Below are positions 1 to 8,638 of a DNA stretch of 64,000 nt, piece by piece. Position 1 is the first letter of the stretch; each line of letters begins with the position of its first letter. Source of the DNA: Variovorax sp. CF313 (lineage in GTDB: Bacteria; Pseudomonadota; Gammaproteobacteria; Burkholderiales; Burkholderiaceae_C); the NCBI RefSeq assembly GCF_000282635.1, contig NZ_AKIW01000027.1, positions 1 through 64,000 of the forward strand, read 5' to 3'. A program made the translations under genes and the position numbers. A model generated the notes under the pieces. It saw only the letters and a program-made list of their open reading frames with translations, did no database searches and was not told the origin of the DNA.

Positions 1-86
1 GCGGAACCGGCTTTGCCGGGCCGCTGGTGTTGCCCCCGGTGAGGGGGTAGGAGAAGCGACACGAAGTGCGCGAAGCCTGGGGGAGA
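1..86 (+). repeat. Dispersed intergenic repeat, copy A
   Basis: This non-coding stretch ends just before the GTG start at 94. It shares long near-identical blocks (GGAACCGGCTTTGCCGGGCC, a G/C-run hairpin, GCGACACGAAGTGCGCG, then CCTGGGGG) with copies at 22355-22440 and 25674-25757 and, inverted and less complete, at 46501-46570. The first block is an inverted repeat (CCGG-CTTTG-CCGG), so the RNA can fold. The 5' limit is unknown because the window starts here. Confidence 0.8.
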
Positions 87-93
87 GTAGATA

Positions 94-1026
94 GTGCAAG
101 CGCTCTGGATGGTGCTCGGCGCCTTTTTGTTCGCCACGATGAGCGTGGTCGTCAAGGTGGCCTCGGCGTGGTTCAACAGCGGTGAGATGGTGCTGGGCCG
201 CGGCCTCATCGGCATCGTCTTCCTCTGGCTCCTGGCCCGCAACCGCGGCGTCTCCCTGGCCACCCGCTACCCCGGCATGCACGCCTGGCGCAGCACCATC
301 GGCGTGGTCTCGCTGGGCGCGTGGTTCTATGCCATCGCCCACATGCCGCTGGCCACCGCCGTCACGCTCAACTACATGAGCAGCGTGTGGGTCGCGGCCT
401 TCCTCGTCGGCGGTTCGCTGCTGGCGTGGGTGCCGGTGCCCGGGCGCGACGGGCGCGTGGAACGCCCGCCGCTGCAGGGCGCGCTGGTGCTGACCGTGCT
501 GGCGGGTTTCGCGGGCGTGGTGCTGATGCTCAAGCCCAGCGTCAACGCCAACGAAGGCTTCGCGGGCATGCTGGGCCTGCTGTCGGGCCTCACGGCCGCC
601 TTTGCCTACATGCAGGTGGTGGCGCTGTCGCGCATCGGCGAGCCCGAACTTCGCACGGTCTTCTACTTCGCGGTGGGCTCGGCCGTGGCCGGTGGCATTG
701 CCACGGCGACCACCGGGTTTTCGGACGGCGGTGCATGGACGTGGCAGCATGCGCTGTGGCTGCTGCCCATTGGCTTGCTGGCCGCCCTCGGACAACTCTG
801 CATGACCCGCGCCTACGCAACCGCCAAGACCGCAGCCGGTACGCTGGTGGTGGCCAACCTGCAGTATTCGGGCATCGTGTTTGCTGCGTTCTACAGCGTG
901 GTGCTGTTCAACGACCGCATCGATGCCACCGGCTGGGCCGGGATGGCGCTCATCATCGCGAGCGGCATTGCTGCAACCGTGTTGCGACAGCGGGCGGTGC
1001 CCAAGGCGCCGGCCGAAGAGCACTGA
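94..1026 (+). CDS. EamA/DMT-family transporter
   Basis: Integral inner-membrane protein of 310 residues, the usual size for the drug/metabolite transporter superfamily. About ten hydrophobic segments are arranged as two EamA repeats, roughly residues 1-145 and 155-300. The family exports amino acids, purines or other small metabolites; the substrate cannot be read from the sequence. A GTG start at 94 is chosen because the conserved first helix begins at once (MQALWMVLGAF). The gene directly follows a dispersed repeat and is separated by 40 bp from the sulfurtransferase gene downstream, so co-transcription is possible. Confidence 0.85.
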   Translation: MQALWMVLGAFLFATMSVVVKVASAWFNSGEMVLGRGLIGIVFLWLLARNRGVSLATRYPGMHAWRSTIGVVSLGAWFYAIAHMPLATAVTLNYMSSVWVAAFLVGGSLLAWVPVPGRDGRVERPPLQGALVLTVLAGFAGVVLMLKPSVNANEGFAGMLGLLSGLTAAFAYMQVVALSRIGEPELRTVFYFAVGSAVAGGIATATTGFSDGGAWTWQHALWLLPIGLLAALGQLCMTRAYATAKTAAGTLVVANLQYSGIVFAAFYSVVLFNDRIDATGWAGMALIIASGIAATVLRQRAVPKAPAEEH

Positions 1027-1066
1027 ACGACATAAATACATTCTCGATTTCGAAGGAGCACACGCC

Positions 1067-1975
1067 ATGTACACCACCCTCATCTCCGTCGAACAACTCC
1101 AGCAATTGCAAGCGGGCGACACGCCCTTGATGGTGTTCGACTGCAGCTTCGACCTCATGAAGCCCGAAGCGGGCGCACAGCAGTACGCCGCCGCCCACAT
1201 TCCGGGCGCCCTGTACGCCAACCTCGACACCGACCTCAGCGCCAGGCACGGCGTCCCGGGTGCACACGGCGAGGTGGTGGTGGCGCAGGAAGACGGCGTG
1301 CCCGCATCGGGCGGGCGCCACCCGCTGCCCAGCCGCGAAAAGTTCGCGGCGTGGCTGTCGAGCATCGGCTTCGCCAACGGCATGCAGGCCGTGGTGTACG
1401 ACCGCAACGGCGCCAACTACTGTGGCCGCCTGTGGTGGATGCTCAAGTGGATGGGCCACGAGGCTGTGGCCGTGCTCGACGGCGGCCTGCAGGCCTGGCA
1501 GGCCGCGGGCGGCGAAGTCACCGACCGCGAGGAGCCCGCGCGCTTCCAGTCGAACTTCGTCGCGGGCGAGCCCATCGCGAAGCTCGTGACCACCGACACC
1601 GTGGTGCGCCGGCTCGGCCAGCCTGACCAGAACCTGATCGATGCACGCGCTGGCGCACGTTACCGCGGCGAGGTGGAACCTCTGGACCCGATTGCCGGTC
1701 ACATCCCCGGGGCCCTCAACCGGCCCTTCGCCGACAACCTCGGCCCCGACGGCAAATTCAAGCCGGCATCGCAATTGCGTGCCGAGTTCGAAGCGCTGCT
1801 CGCGGGACGCGAAGCGGCGACCGTCGTCCACCATTGCGGCAGCGGCGTGAGCGCCGTGCCGAATCTGCTCGCCATGCAGATCGCGGGGTTCGGGACGACC
1901 GCGCTCTATGCCGGCAGCTGGAGCGAATGGAGCAACACGCCGGGGCTGCCGACCCGGCAAGGCGCTGAACCATGA
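1067..1975 (+). CDS. Thiosulfate/3-mercaptopyruvate sulfurtransferase (two-domain rhodanese)
   Basis: 302-residue cytosolic enzyme with tandem rhodanese domains (about 8-145 and 165-295). It transfers sulfane sulfur through a cysteine persulfide. The C-terminal domain carries the active loop CGSGVSA with the catalytic cysteine at residue 257; this loop form (CGSGV-S/T-A) is typical of mercaptopyruvate sulfurtransferases such as SseA rather than classical thiosulfate enzymes. The ATG at 1067 has AAGGAG about 8 bases upstream. Its stop overlaps the start of the next gene (ATGA), which couples it to the ZrgA/ABC set; whether sulfur transfer matters for that metal system is unknown. Confidence 0.9.
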   Translation: MYTTLISVEQLQQLQAGDTPLMVFDCSFDLMKPEAGAQQYAAAHIPGALYANLDTDLSARHGVPGAHGEVVVAQEDGVPASGGRHPLPSREKFAAWLSSIGFANGMQAVVYDRNGANYCGRLWWMLKWMGHEAVAVLDGGLQAWQAAGGEVTDREEPARFQSNFVAGEPIAKLVTTDTVVRRLGQPDQNLIDARAGARYRGEVEPLDPIAGHIPGALNRPFADNLGPDGKFKPASQLRAEFEALLAGREAATVVHHCGSGVSAVPNLLAMQIAGFGTTALYAGSWSEWSNTPGLPTRQGAEP

Positions 1976-2571
1976 CATTGATGACGACGAGTCGACCATT
2001 CCGGAGCTTCCAACGCACCGCGGGACTCGCAATCGCCGCCGCGCTCTTCGCGGCGGCCCCGTTCCTCCCGGCACAGGCCCAGCAGCAGCACGCCCACGTG
2101 CACGGCCAGCTCAAGCTCGACGTGGCCGTCGACGGCCCCACGGTGGTGATCGACATGGAGTCGCCCCTGGACAACATCATCGGCTTCGAACGCGCACCCA
2201 AGACCGATGCCGAGAAGAAGCTCGTCGAAGAGGCCGTCGCCCAGTTGCGTGCGGCCGACAAGCTCTTCATCGTCGACCCCGCCGCCAACTGCAAGCTCGG
2301 ACCAGTCGACCTGCGCTCAGGCGCGCTGGGCCTGGGCAACCCCGACCCCGCCGAGCCCGTCGGCCACGCCGACCTCGACGCCACCTTCTCCTTCAACTGC
2401 ACCAACGCGGCCGCCGCGAAGTTCATCGACCTCAACCTGTTCGGTGCATTCAAAGGCTTGCGCCAGATCGACTCGCAGATTGCCACGGCGCAGGGACAGT
2501 TCAAGCGCCAGCTGAAGCGCCCTGCCGGTGCGCAAGCCGCCCAGCCCGTCCGCCTGAGCTGGGGCAAGTAA
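1972..2571 (+). CDS. DUF2796 (ZrgA-like) periplasmic metal-binding protein
   Basis: 199 residues with a signal peptide (hydrophobic 17-35, likely cleavage after AQA). The mature protein opens with the family hallmark QHAHVHGQL, a His-rich stretch suited to zinc binding, followed by a beta-rich DUF2796 domain with a cysteine pair region around residues 104-143. The best-studied member is ZrgA of Vibrio, part of a zinc uptake system. The gene overlaps the sulfurtransferase by 4 bp and lies 4 bp before the ATPase gene, so it is probably the binding component of the importer encoded next. The metal is inferred from the family. Confidence 0.85.
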   Translation: MTLMTTSRPFRSFQRTAGLAIAAALFAAAPFLPAQAQQQHAHVHGQLKLDVAVDGPTVVIDMESPLDNIIGFERAPKTDAEKKLVEEAVAQLRAADKLFIVDPAANCKLGPVDLRSGALGLGNPDPAEPVGHADLDATFSFNCTNAAAAKFIDLNLFGAFKGLRQIDSQIATAQGQFKRQLKRPAGAQAAQPVRLSWGK

Positions 2572-2575
2572 AGCT

Positions 2576-3322
2576 GTGAGTACCTCCCTGCAGGCCGAGC
2601 CGTCGCCCTTGCGCGTCGTGCTCGCAGCCGAAGCATTGCGCTTCGCATGGCCCCGCGTGAAGAAACCGTGCATCGACATCGAGGCCTTTCGCATCACCGC
2701 GGGCGAATCGGTGTTCCTGCACGGCCCGAGCGGCTGCGGCAAGAGCACGCTGCTGTCGCTGCTGGCCGGCGTGCTGGTGGCCGACGAAGGCCGGGTCACG
2801 CTGCTCGGGCACGACTGGTCGAAGCTCTCGGGCGCCGCACGCGACCGCAGCCGCGTGGCCCATGTGGGCTACATCTTCCAGCAGTTCAACCTGCTGCCGT
2901 ACCTGAGCGTGATCGACAACGTGCTGCTGCCCTGCCGCTTCTCGCAGCGGCGCGAGGCGAATGCATCGCGCAACGGCAGCTCGCGCGACGAGGCCGAGCA
3001 CCTGCTCGACCAGATGGGCCTCGACCGCAATCTGTGGAAGCGCCAGGCCGTTCAGCTGTCGGTCGGGCAGCAACAGCGCGTGGCCGCCGCGCGCGCACTC
3101 ATCGGCCAGCCCGAGGTGGTGATTGCCGACGAGCCCACCTCCGCGCTCGACGAAGACCGGCGCGAAGCCTTCCTCGACGTGCTGCTGACGGCCTGCGCCG
3201 AGCACCACAGCGCGCTGGTGTTCGTGAGCCACGACCAGCGCATCGCGCAGCGCTTCGCGCGGCATGTGCTGCTGCCCGAGATCAACCGTGCGGCCACCAG
3301 CGCGATGGCGGTGGACGCATGA
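2576..3322 (+). CDS. ABC transporter ATP-binding protein (LolD/MacB type)
   Basis: 248-residue ATPase. Visible motifs are Walker A GPSGCGKST (about 46-54), the signature SVGQQQRVAAAR (LSGGQ variant), Walker B VVIADEPTSALD and the H-loop VSHD. The GTG start follows 4 bp after the preceding stop, and its own stop overlaps the permease ATG. It should energise the FtsX-type permease encoded next. The signature has Val where most family members have Gly (SVGQQ), a minor variant also seen in this group. Confidence 0.9.
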   Translation: MSTSLQAEPSPLRVVLAAEALRFAWPRVKKPCIDIEAFRITAGESVFLHGPSGCGKSTLLSLLAGVLVADEGRVTLLGHDWSKLSGAARDRSRVAHVGYIFQQFNLLPYLSVIDNVLLPCRFSQRREANASRNGSSRDEAEHLLDQMGLDRNLWKRQAVQLSVGQQQRVAAARALIGQPEVVIADEPTSALDEDRREAFLDVLLTACAEHHSALVFVSHDQRIAQRFARHVLLPEINRAATSAMAVDA

Positions 3323-4581
3323 AGGCACTCTTCTCCATTGCATGGCACAGCGCCTGGAACCGGCGCTTCACGCTCGCGCTCACCGTGTTCTCGATCGCAC
3401 TGTCGACCTTTCTTCTTCTGGGTGTCGAACGCATCCGCACCGAGCTGCGCGAGAACTTCTCATCGTCCGTCTCGGGCACCGACCTGATCGTGGGCGCGCG
3501 CACCGGCTCGACGCAGTTGCTGCTGTACTCGGTGTTCCGCATCGGCGCGGCCACCAACAACATCTCGTGGAAGAGCGTGCAGGCCCTGTCCGCGCACCCG
3601 GGTGTCGACTGGGTGGTGCCGCTGTCGCTCGGCGATTCGCACCGCGGCTTCGCGGTGCTGGCCACGTCCACCGACTACTTCACGCACTTCCGCTACGGCG
3701 ACAGGCAGACGCTGAAGCTGCGCGAAGGCAAGCCCTTCAGCGAGCTGTTCGATGCGGTGGTGGGCGCCGAAGTGGCCGACAAGCTCGGCTACCGCGTGGG
3801 CCAGAAGATCACCCTCGCCCACGGCAGCGGCGAACTCAACGTGGCCGAGCATGCGGACAAGCCCTTCACCGTGGTGGGCGTGCTCGCGCGCACCGGCACG
3901 CCGGTCGACCGCACGGTGCACATCGGCCTCGCCGCGATGGAGGCCATCCACCTCGAATGGGTGGGCGGCGCGCCGATGCCGGGCGTGCACATTCCGGCCG
4001 AGCAGGTGCGCAAGTTCGACCTCACGCCCAAGAACGTGACGGCCGCGCTGGTGGGCCTGAAGAACCGCGCCGCGGTGTTCGGCTTGCAGCGATGGATCTC
4101 GACCTATACCGGCGAACCGCTGATGGCCATCCTGCCCGGCGTGGCGCTCGACGAGTTGTGGAGCGTGATCGGCATCGGCGAGAACGCGCTGCTGCTGATG
4201 TCCGCGCTGGTCGCGCTGGTCAGCCTCGCGGGGCTGGTCTCGGTGGTGATGGCCGGCCTCAACGAACGCCGCCGCGAACTCGCCGTGCTGCGCGCCGTGG
4301 GCGCTGGCCTGCGCCATGTGCTGGCGCTGCTCGCGCTCGAAGGCGCGATGGTCACCGTGCTCGGCGTGGCCTTCGGCGTGGTGATGGCTGTGCTGGGCAT
4401 CACCCTGCTCTCGCCATGGCTGCAGTCGCAGTTCGGACTGACACTGAGCCTCTCGGAACCTACACTGAACGAATGGCTGCTGATGGCAAGCCTGCTGGCG
4501 GCCGGATGGCTGGCAAGCCTCTTGCCCGGCATCCGCGCCTACCGCCTCTCCCTTGCCGACGGCCTCTCACCGAGAATTTGA
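3319..4581 (+). CDS. ABC transporter permease, FtsX/MacB-like
   Basis: 420 residues: one N-terminal transmembrane helix (about 18-38), a large extracytoplasmic MacB-type domain (about 45-270) and three C-terminal helices (about 285-305, 335-365, 385-405) of the FtsX fold. The charged motif NERRRELAVLRAVGA after the second helix is typical of the ATPase-coupling loop. The start overlaps the ATPase stop (ATGA). Such permeases usually work by mechanotransmission rather than as channels. In this context it is the membrane part of a ZrgA-linked, probably zinc-related, system. Confidence 0.88.
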   Translation: MKALFSIAWHSAWNRRFTLALTVFSIALSTFLLLGVERIRTELRENFSSSVSGTDLIVGARTGSTQLLLYSVFRIGAATNNISWKSVQALSAHPGVDWVVPLSLGDSHRGFAVLATSTDYFTHFRYGDRQTLKLREGKPFSELFDAVVGAEVADKLGYRVGQKITLAHGSGELNVAEHADKPFTVVGVLARTGTPVDRTVHIGLAAMEAIHLEWVGGAPMPGVHIPAEQVRKFDLTPKNVTAALVGLKNRAAVFGLQRWISTYTGEPLMAILPGVALDELWSVIGIGENALLLMSALVALVSLAGLVSVVMAGLNERRRELAVLRAVGAGLRHVLALLALEGAMVTVLGVAFGVVMAVLGITLLSPWLQSQFGLTLSLSEPTLNEWLLMASLLAAGWLASLLPGIRAYRLSLADGLSPRI

Positions 4582-4584
4582 ATC

Positions 4585-5220
4585 ATGCCCATCGCACACA
4601 CGACGTCCAAAAGCAAAGCTTTCATCCGGCTTTCGATGCTGCTCGCAGGCACCGGCCTTGCCGCCGCCGCCTGGGCCGTGGAGCCTGCACCCAAGGACAC
4701 CACCGCCACCAACCCGCTGGGTGGCAAGGCAACGCCAGCCGCGCCCAAGGCCGTGCCGGGCCAGCCGCGCCAGATCACCTGGGAAGAACTGGTGCCCAAG
4801 GACTGGGACCCGGCGAAGGAATTCAAGGGCATGGACCTGAGCGCGCTCGACGACGGCGACCCGCGCGCCAACGAGATGCTCATGAAGATGCAGGAGGTGT
4901 CGAACAACGCGCCGACCAATCCCGCGATGAACGGCACCGAAGTCAGGATCCCCGGCTTCATCGTGCCGCTCGAAGAGGCCAAGGGCGAAGTCACCGAGTT
5001 CCTGCTGGTGCCTTACTTCGGCGCCTGCATCCACACGCCGCCGCCGCCGGCCAACCAGATCCTGCACGTGGTGCCGCAGAAGGGCGCCAAGTTCCGCGCC
5101 ATGGACACGGTATGGGTCACCGGCAAGCTGCAGACCCTGCGCAACGATTCGATGATGGGCGTGAGCGGCTATCACGTGAGTGCCACCAGCGTCACCAAGT
5201 ACACGGGCGGCGCCAAGTAG
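4585..5220 (+). CDS. DUF3299 periplasmic protein of the zrg-like operon
   Basis: 211 residues with a signal peptide (hydrophobic about 13-31). The core DUF3299 domain (about 105-205) shows the conserved phrases RIPGFIVPLE and PYFGACIHTPPPPANQ, with a single Cys beside His. The family is of unknown biochemistry but commonly sits next to DUF2796 proteins and MacB-like ABC pairs. The gene starts 3 bp after the permease stop and is the last of five tightly linked genes. A role in metal handling is inferred from the neighbours. Confidence 0.85.
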   Translation: MPIAHTTSKSKAFIRLSMLLAGTGLAAAAWAVEPAPKDTTATNPLGGKATPAAPKAVPGQPRQITWEELVPKDWDPAKEFKGMDLSALDDGDPRANEMLMKMQEVSNNAPTNPAMNGTEVRIPGFIVPLEEAKGEVTEFLLVPYFGACIHTPPPPANQILHVVPQKGAKFRAMDTVWVTGKLQTLRNDSMMGVSGYHVSATSVTKYTGGAK

Positions 5221-5251
5221 CCGCAGCAAGGCAGCGGCCTCCTGGCCGTGT

Positions 5252-5285
5252 GGTTCTGCGCCGACAGGCTTGACCGCGCAGAACC
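5252..5285. terminator. Perfect 10-bp inverted repeat after the zrg-like operon
   Basis: GGTTCTGCGC (5252-5261) and GCGCAGAACC (5276-5285) form a perfect stem with a 14-base loop, 32 bp after the DUF3299 stop. No T-run follows, so it may be an mRNA-stabilising or Rho-assisted end, or an operator for the following DUF3300 gene, rather than a classical terminator. Confidence 0.5.
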
Positions 5286-5387
5286 GACACAGACCGTTGC
5301 ATCCGGGGCGCAGGCTTTGTCATCGCCTGCCGCCGCGCACCGTTGAAAGAGTTCCGGGCCGACGCCGGCGCCCACATGGAACTCCAG

Positions 5388-7367
5388 ATGACAAAAACCC
5401 ATCGCCCAACGGTCCCGCGCCTCCTGACGATTTCGGTGTGCATCGGCGCACTCGCCATCGCAAGCTGCGACAAGCCAACCAGCACGCCAACCGCCGCCGT
5501 CGACCCCGCCGCATCGTCCATTCCCGCGCCGTCGGTGCCGCAGAACAACGCGCCTGCAGCCGTGCCAGTGGCCTATGTGCCACCCTCGGCCGACCAGCTC
5601 TACCAGATGGTCGCGCCCATTGCGCTGTACCCCGACAAGCTGGTCGCGCAGATCCTGGCCGGCGCCACCTACCCCGAGCAGATCACCGCCGCGCACGACT
5701 GGCTCGCGCAGAACCGCGGCCTCAAGGCCGGACCGCTGGCCGATGCGGCCAACCAGCAGCCCTGGGACCCTAGCGTGAAGTCGCTCACCGCCTTCCGCAG
5801 CGTGGTCGACCAGATGGCCGCCAACATCCCGTGGACCGAGTCGCTGGGCAAGGCCTACTACAACGACCCGACCGACGTGATGAACGCGATCCAGGTCATG
5901 CGGCAACGCGCGGCCAAGGCCGGCCGGCTCAAGAACAACGACAAGCTGCGCGTGGTCAGCGCGGCGACGCCCCAGAACTACGCGCCCGCGCCCGATTCAC
6001 AAGCCGCGTACTACAGCGGCCCCGCGGTGATCGAACCGCCGCCGCAATACATCACCATCGAGCCCGTGCAGCCCGACGTGGTGTATGTGCCGGCCTATGA
6101 CCCGCAGGTGATCTACGGCACGCCGCAGCCGGTGTACCCCGGCTATGCGTATGCGCCGCCGGTCGAGGTGGCGCCGGGCTACAGCCAGGGCCAGATGATT
6201 ACGGCCGGCGTGCTCGCGTTCGGCGCTGGCGTGGTGGTCGGTGCCGCGCTGGAGCGGCACGACTGGGGCTGGCATTCGTGGAACATGAACTGGGGCGCGC
6301 CGGGTTGGCACGTCCGAGACCGTGGCGCCCCCCCGCCCCCGGCCTACCGCCCGGCCGTGGTCTACAACAACAACACCTACATCTCGCGCTCGACCACGGT
6401 GGTCAACAACGTGAACGACGTGCGCACCGTCTACAACAACAACGGCGGCGCACCGCGCGGGCTGCCGGCCGGCGCCGCGGCACCCAACTTCGCGGCCGCT
6501 CCGGGCTTCGCGCCGCAGCAGCAACAGCAGATGCAGCAGCAAGCCGCGCTGGCCCAGCAGCAACAACAGCAGGCCCGCCAGCAGGAGGCCCTGCTTCGCC
6601 AGCAGCAGATGCAGCAACAGGCGCAGCAGCGCTCGCAGCAACAGGCGCAACAACAACAACAGGCGCAGCAGCTTCACGCGCAGCAACAGCAGCAGGACCA
6701 ATTGCGTCGACAACAAGCGCAGCAGGCAGAACAACAGGCGCATCAGCAGCAGCACCCGCCGGCGCGCCTCGCGGGCCAACCGCCGGGAGCACAGCAGCAG
6801 CAGCAACAGGCGCAGTTGGAGCAGTCAAGACGCCAGCAGATGCAGCAACAACAGCAGGCACAACAGCAAGCGCGAGCGCAGCAGCAGGCCCAGTTGCAGC
6901 AACAGCAACAACAGGCGCAGGTCCAGCACCAACGGGAACAGCAGCAACAACAGGCGCAGAACCAAGCACGCCAGCAGCAGCAGGCACAGATGGAGCAAAT
7001 GCGTCAGCAGCAGGCGCACCAGCAACAGCTGCAACAGCAGCAACAACAGGCCCAGATCCAGCACCAACGGGAACAGCAGCAACAGGCGCAGAACCAAGCG
7101 CGCCAGCAGCAGCAGCAGGCACAGATGGAGCAGATGCGCCAGCAACAGGCGCAACAGCAAGCCGCGCACCAGCAACAGCAGCAACGGGCGATGCAGATGC
7201 AACAGCAACGCCAACAACAACAGGCGCAGCAACAGCAGGCAGCGCAGCAGCACGCCCAGCGACAGGCGCAACAGCAACAACAGCGCGTGGCCGCGGCGGC
7301 AGCAGCAGCAGCGGCCCATCGCCCGCCCCGTCACGGCGAACCAGGGCAGCCGCAAGAGCGTCCCTGA
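5388..7367 (+). CDS. DUF3300 lipoprotein with a long glutamine-rich tail
   Basis: 659 residues from the ATG at 5388, chosen because it gives a lipoprotein signal (ISVCIGALAIASC, cysteine near residue 25). The DUF3300 domain (about 60-310) is of the E. coli YacH type: LYQMVAPIALYPDKLVAQIL, a WDPSVKSL motif and YVPAYDPQVIYG. After a short hydrophobic segment near residue 280, residues about 376-650 are dominated by Gln with Ala, Arg, His and Met, encoded by mixed CAG/CAA codons. The tail should be disordered or coiled coil. Function unknown. The long Leu- and Val-rich reading frames on the other strand are artefacts of this composition. Confidence 0.85.
   Translation: MTKTHRPTVPRLLTISVCIGALAIASCDKPTSTPTAAVDPAASSIPAPSVPQNNAPAAVPVAYVPPSADQLYQMVAPIALYPDKLVAQILAGATYPEQITAAHDWLAQNRGLKAGPLADAANQQPWDPSVKSLTAFRSVVDQMAANIPWTESLGKAYYNDPTDVMNAIQVMRQRAAKAGRLKNNDKLRVVSAATPQNYAPAPDSQAAYYSGPAVIEPPPQYITIEPVQPDVVYVPAYDPQVIYGTPQPVYPGYAYAPPVEVAPGYSQGQMITAGVLAFGAGVVVGAALERHDWGWHSWNMNWGAPGWHVRDRGAPPPPAYRPAVVYNNNTYISRSTTVVNNVNDVRTVYNNNGGAPRGLPAGAAAPNFAAAPGFAPQQQQQMQQQAALAQQQQQQARQQEALLRQQQMQQQAQQRSQQQAQQQQQAQQLHAQQQQQDQLRRQQAQQAEQQAHQQQHPPARLAGQPPGAQQQQQQAQLEQSRRQQMQQQQQAQQQARAQQQAQLQQQQQQAQVQHQREQQQQQAQNQARQQQQAQMEQMRQQQAHQQQLQQQQQQAQIQHQREQQQQAQNQARQQQQQAQMEQMRQQQAQQQAAHQQQQQRAMQMQQQRQQQQAQQQQAAQQHAQRQAQQQQQRVAAAAAAAAAHRPPRHGEPGQPQERP
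6921..7160 (+). repeat. 135-bp in-frame tandem duplication in the Gln-rich tail
   Basis: The segment starting GTCCAGCACCAACGGGAACA at 6921 recurs at 7056 (ATCCAGCACCAACGGGAACA). The repeat unit of 45 codons reads QHQREQQQ, AQNQARQQQ, AQMEQMRQQQA in both copies with one CAA lost and one CAG gained. The copies are nearly identical, which points to recent slippage or unequal recombination. Confidence 0.8.
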
Positions 7368-7372
7368 GCGGC

Positions 7373-7400
7373 GAGCCGGCTAACGCATGCCGGCTCTTTT
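7373..7400. terminator. Terminator between convergent genes
   Basis: GAGCCGGC (7373-7380) pairs with GCCGGCTC (7389-7396) around an 8-base loop and is followed by TTTT on the plus strand. It lies 5 bp after the DUF3300 stop and 10 bp before the stop of the opposing M20 gene, so it can serve the plus strand and possibly both. Confidence 0.75.
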
Positions 7401-7409
7401 CAGAACCTG

Positions 7410-8576
7410 TCAGTTCTTGCCGATTTCGGTCAGCAGCCGCGTGACGAGGTAGATGCGCGGCACGATCGAATCGACTTCGATGTACTCGTCGCGTGCGTGA
7501 TAGCCGAAGCCCGCGAGGCCGAAGCTCTCGACCACCGTTGCCTTGCCCGAACGGCCCGCGTAGCCCGCATCGGTGCCGCCGCCGGTCGTCGGCGTCAGCG
7601 CGAGCTCGCGGTCGATTTCCTTGTAGATGGCCTGCGCCTTCTCGGCCAGCGCGCGGCCCTTGTCGCCCGCGATGAAGGCCGGGCGGCCCACTTCCACCTT
7701 CACCGTGGTCTCGGTGTCGGGAATCAGCTTGCCGGCGGCGATCTTGGCCTGCAGCGCTTCGTTGAGCTTCTTCTCGGCGCCCGGCTGCGTGATGCGGATG
7801 TCGCCCAGCGCCTGCGCCTTCTCGGTGATCTGGTTGATGGGGCCGGTAGCGCGTGCCACGGTCCAATTGAGCGTCACGCCGGGAATGTCCTTGGCGAGGT
7901 CCCTGGTCTGCAGCATCTGGTACGACAGTTCGTACAGCGCGTTGCGGCCCAGTTCGGGCGCGGCACCGGCATGCGCGGCGCGGCCCTTCACCTCCATCGT
8001 TGCCTGTGCGATGCCGGCCGCGCCCAGGAGCAGCGACTCGCCCTTGGCCACCGATTTCGCCACCGTCGGTTCAAAAGACAGCACCGTGTCGTGCTGGTCG
8101 GCCATGGTGGCGATCAGTTCGCCGGAGCCGACCGAGCCCACTTCCTCGTCGGGATTCATCAGCACGGTGAGCGTGTCGTAGTCGCGCCAGCCGGCGTCGG
8201 CCAGGATCTTCAGCGACGCCAGTATCACCGCGAGGCCGCCCTTGTCGTCGGCGATGCCGGGGCCGTAGATGCGGTTGCCGTCGACCTTGTAGGGCTGGCT
8301 GTTCAGGATGCCGGGCGCGTACACCGTGTCCATGTGACCCTGCAGCATGATCTTGCGCTTGCCCGTGCCCTTGAGGGTGCCGATGACGAGGTCGGCGCCC
8401 GCGCCGGCCGTGGCCTTGCGGCGCTCGGTCTTGAAGCCGGCGGCCTTCAACCGCCCTTCCACCACGTCAGCCATCTTGAGCAGGCCCTCGACGTTGAGGC
8501 TGCCCGAATCGATCAGCACCATCTCCTTGAGGTTGTCGATCACGGCGGGCTGCGCCTTCTCGGCGGCGGCGAGCAT
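7410..8576 (-). CDS. M20 family metallopeptidase (glutamate carboxypeptidase type)
   Basis: 388 residues with the M20 fold: catalytic and metal-binding motifs GHMDTVYAPG, GIADDKGG and NPDEEVGS, the dimerisation-domain motif HAGAAPELGRNA, and C-terminal GGGTDAGYAG. It hydrolyses peptides or acyl amino acids, typically releasing C-terminal glutamate. Unlike the paralogue at 25761-27035, no signal peptide is visible from the ATG at 8576, so it is probably cytosolic. A GTG 39 bp upstream does not add one. It lies downstream of the XRE-cupin regulator on the same strand and likely belongs to the peptide/D-amino-acid locus. Confidence 0.85.
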   Translation of the reverse strand: MLAAAEKAQPAVIDNLKEMVLIDSGSLNVEGLLKMADVVEGRLKAAGFKTERRKATAGAGADLVIGTLKGTGKRKIMLQGHMDTVYAPGILNSQPYKVDGNRIYGPGIADDKGGLAVILASLKILADAGWRDYDTLTVLMNPDEEVGSVGSGELIATMADQHDTVLSFEPTVAKSVAKGESLLLGAAGIAQATMEVKGRAAHAGAAPELGRNALYELSYQMLQTRDLAKDIPGVTLNWTVARATGPINQITEKAQALGDIRITQPGAEKKLNEALQAKIAAGKLIPDTETTVKVEVGRPAFIAGDKGRALAEKAQAIYKEIDRELALTPTTGGGTDAGYAGRSGKATVVESFGLAGFGYHARDEYIEVDSIVPRIYLVTRLLTEIGKN

Positions 8577-8638
8577 AGCGGGGCAAGGCGCCGGCCGCGC
8601 GCAAATCGGAGACACCCGGCGCCGTGCGAGAACGCTGC

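Noticed and set aside
6514..7310. Repetitive block considered as a CRISPR array or other non-coding repeat
   Set aside because: The repeats are codon-length CAG/CAA runs in one open frame without spacers or constant repeat units.
5997..7866. Long Leu-, Ala- and Val-rich reading frames on both strands over the Gln-rich gene
   Set aside because: They are the other-frame readings of CAG/CAA repeats (CTG/TTG, GCA/ACA). They have no domain and contradict the DUF3300 frame.
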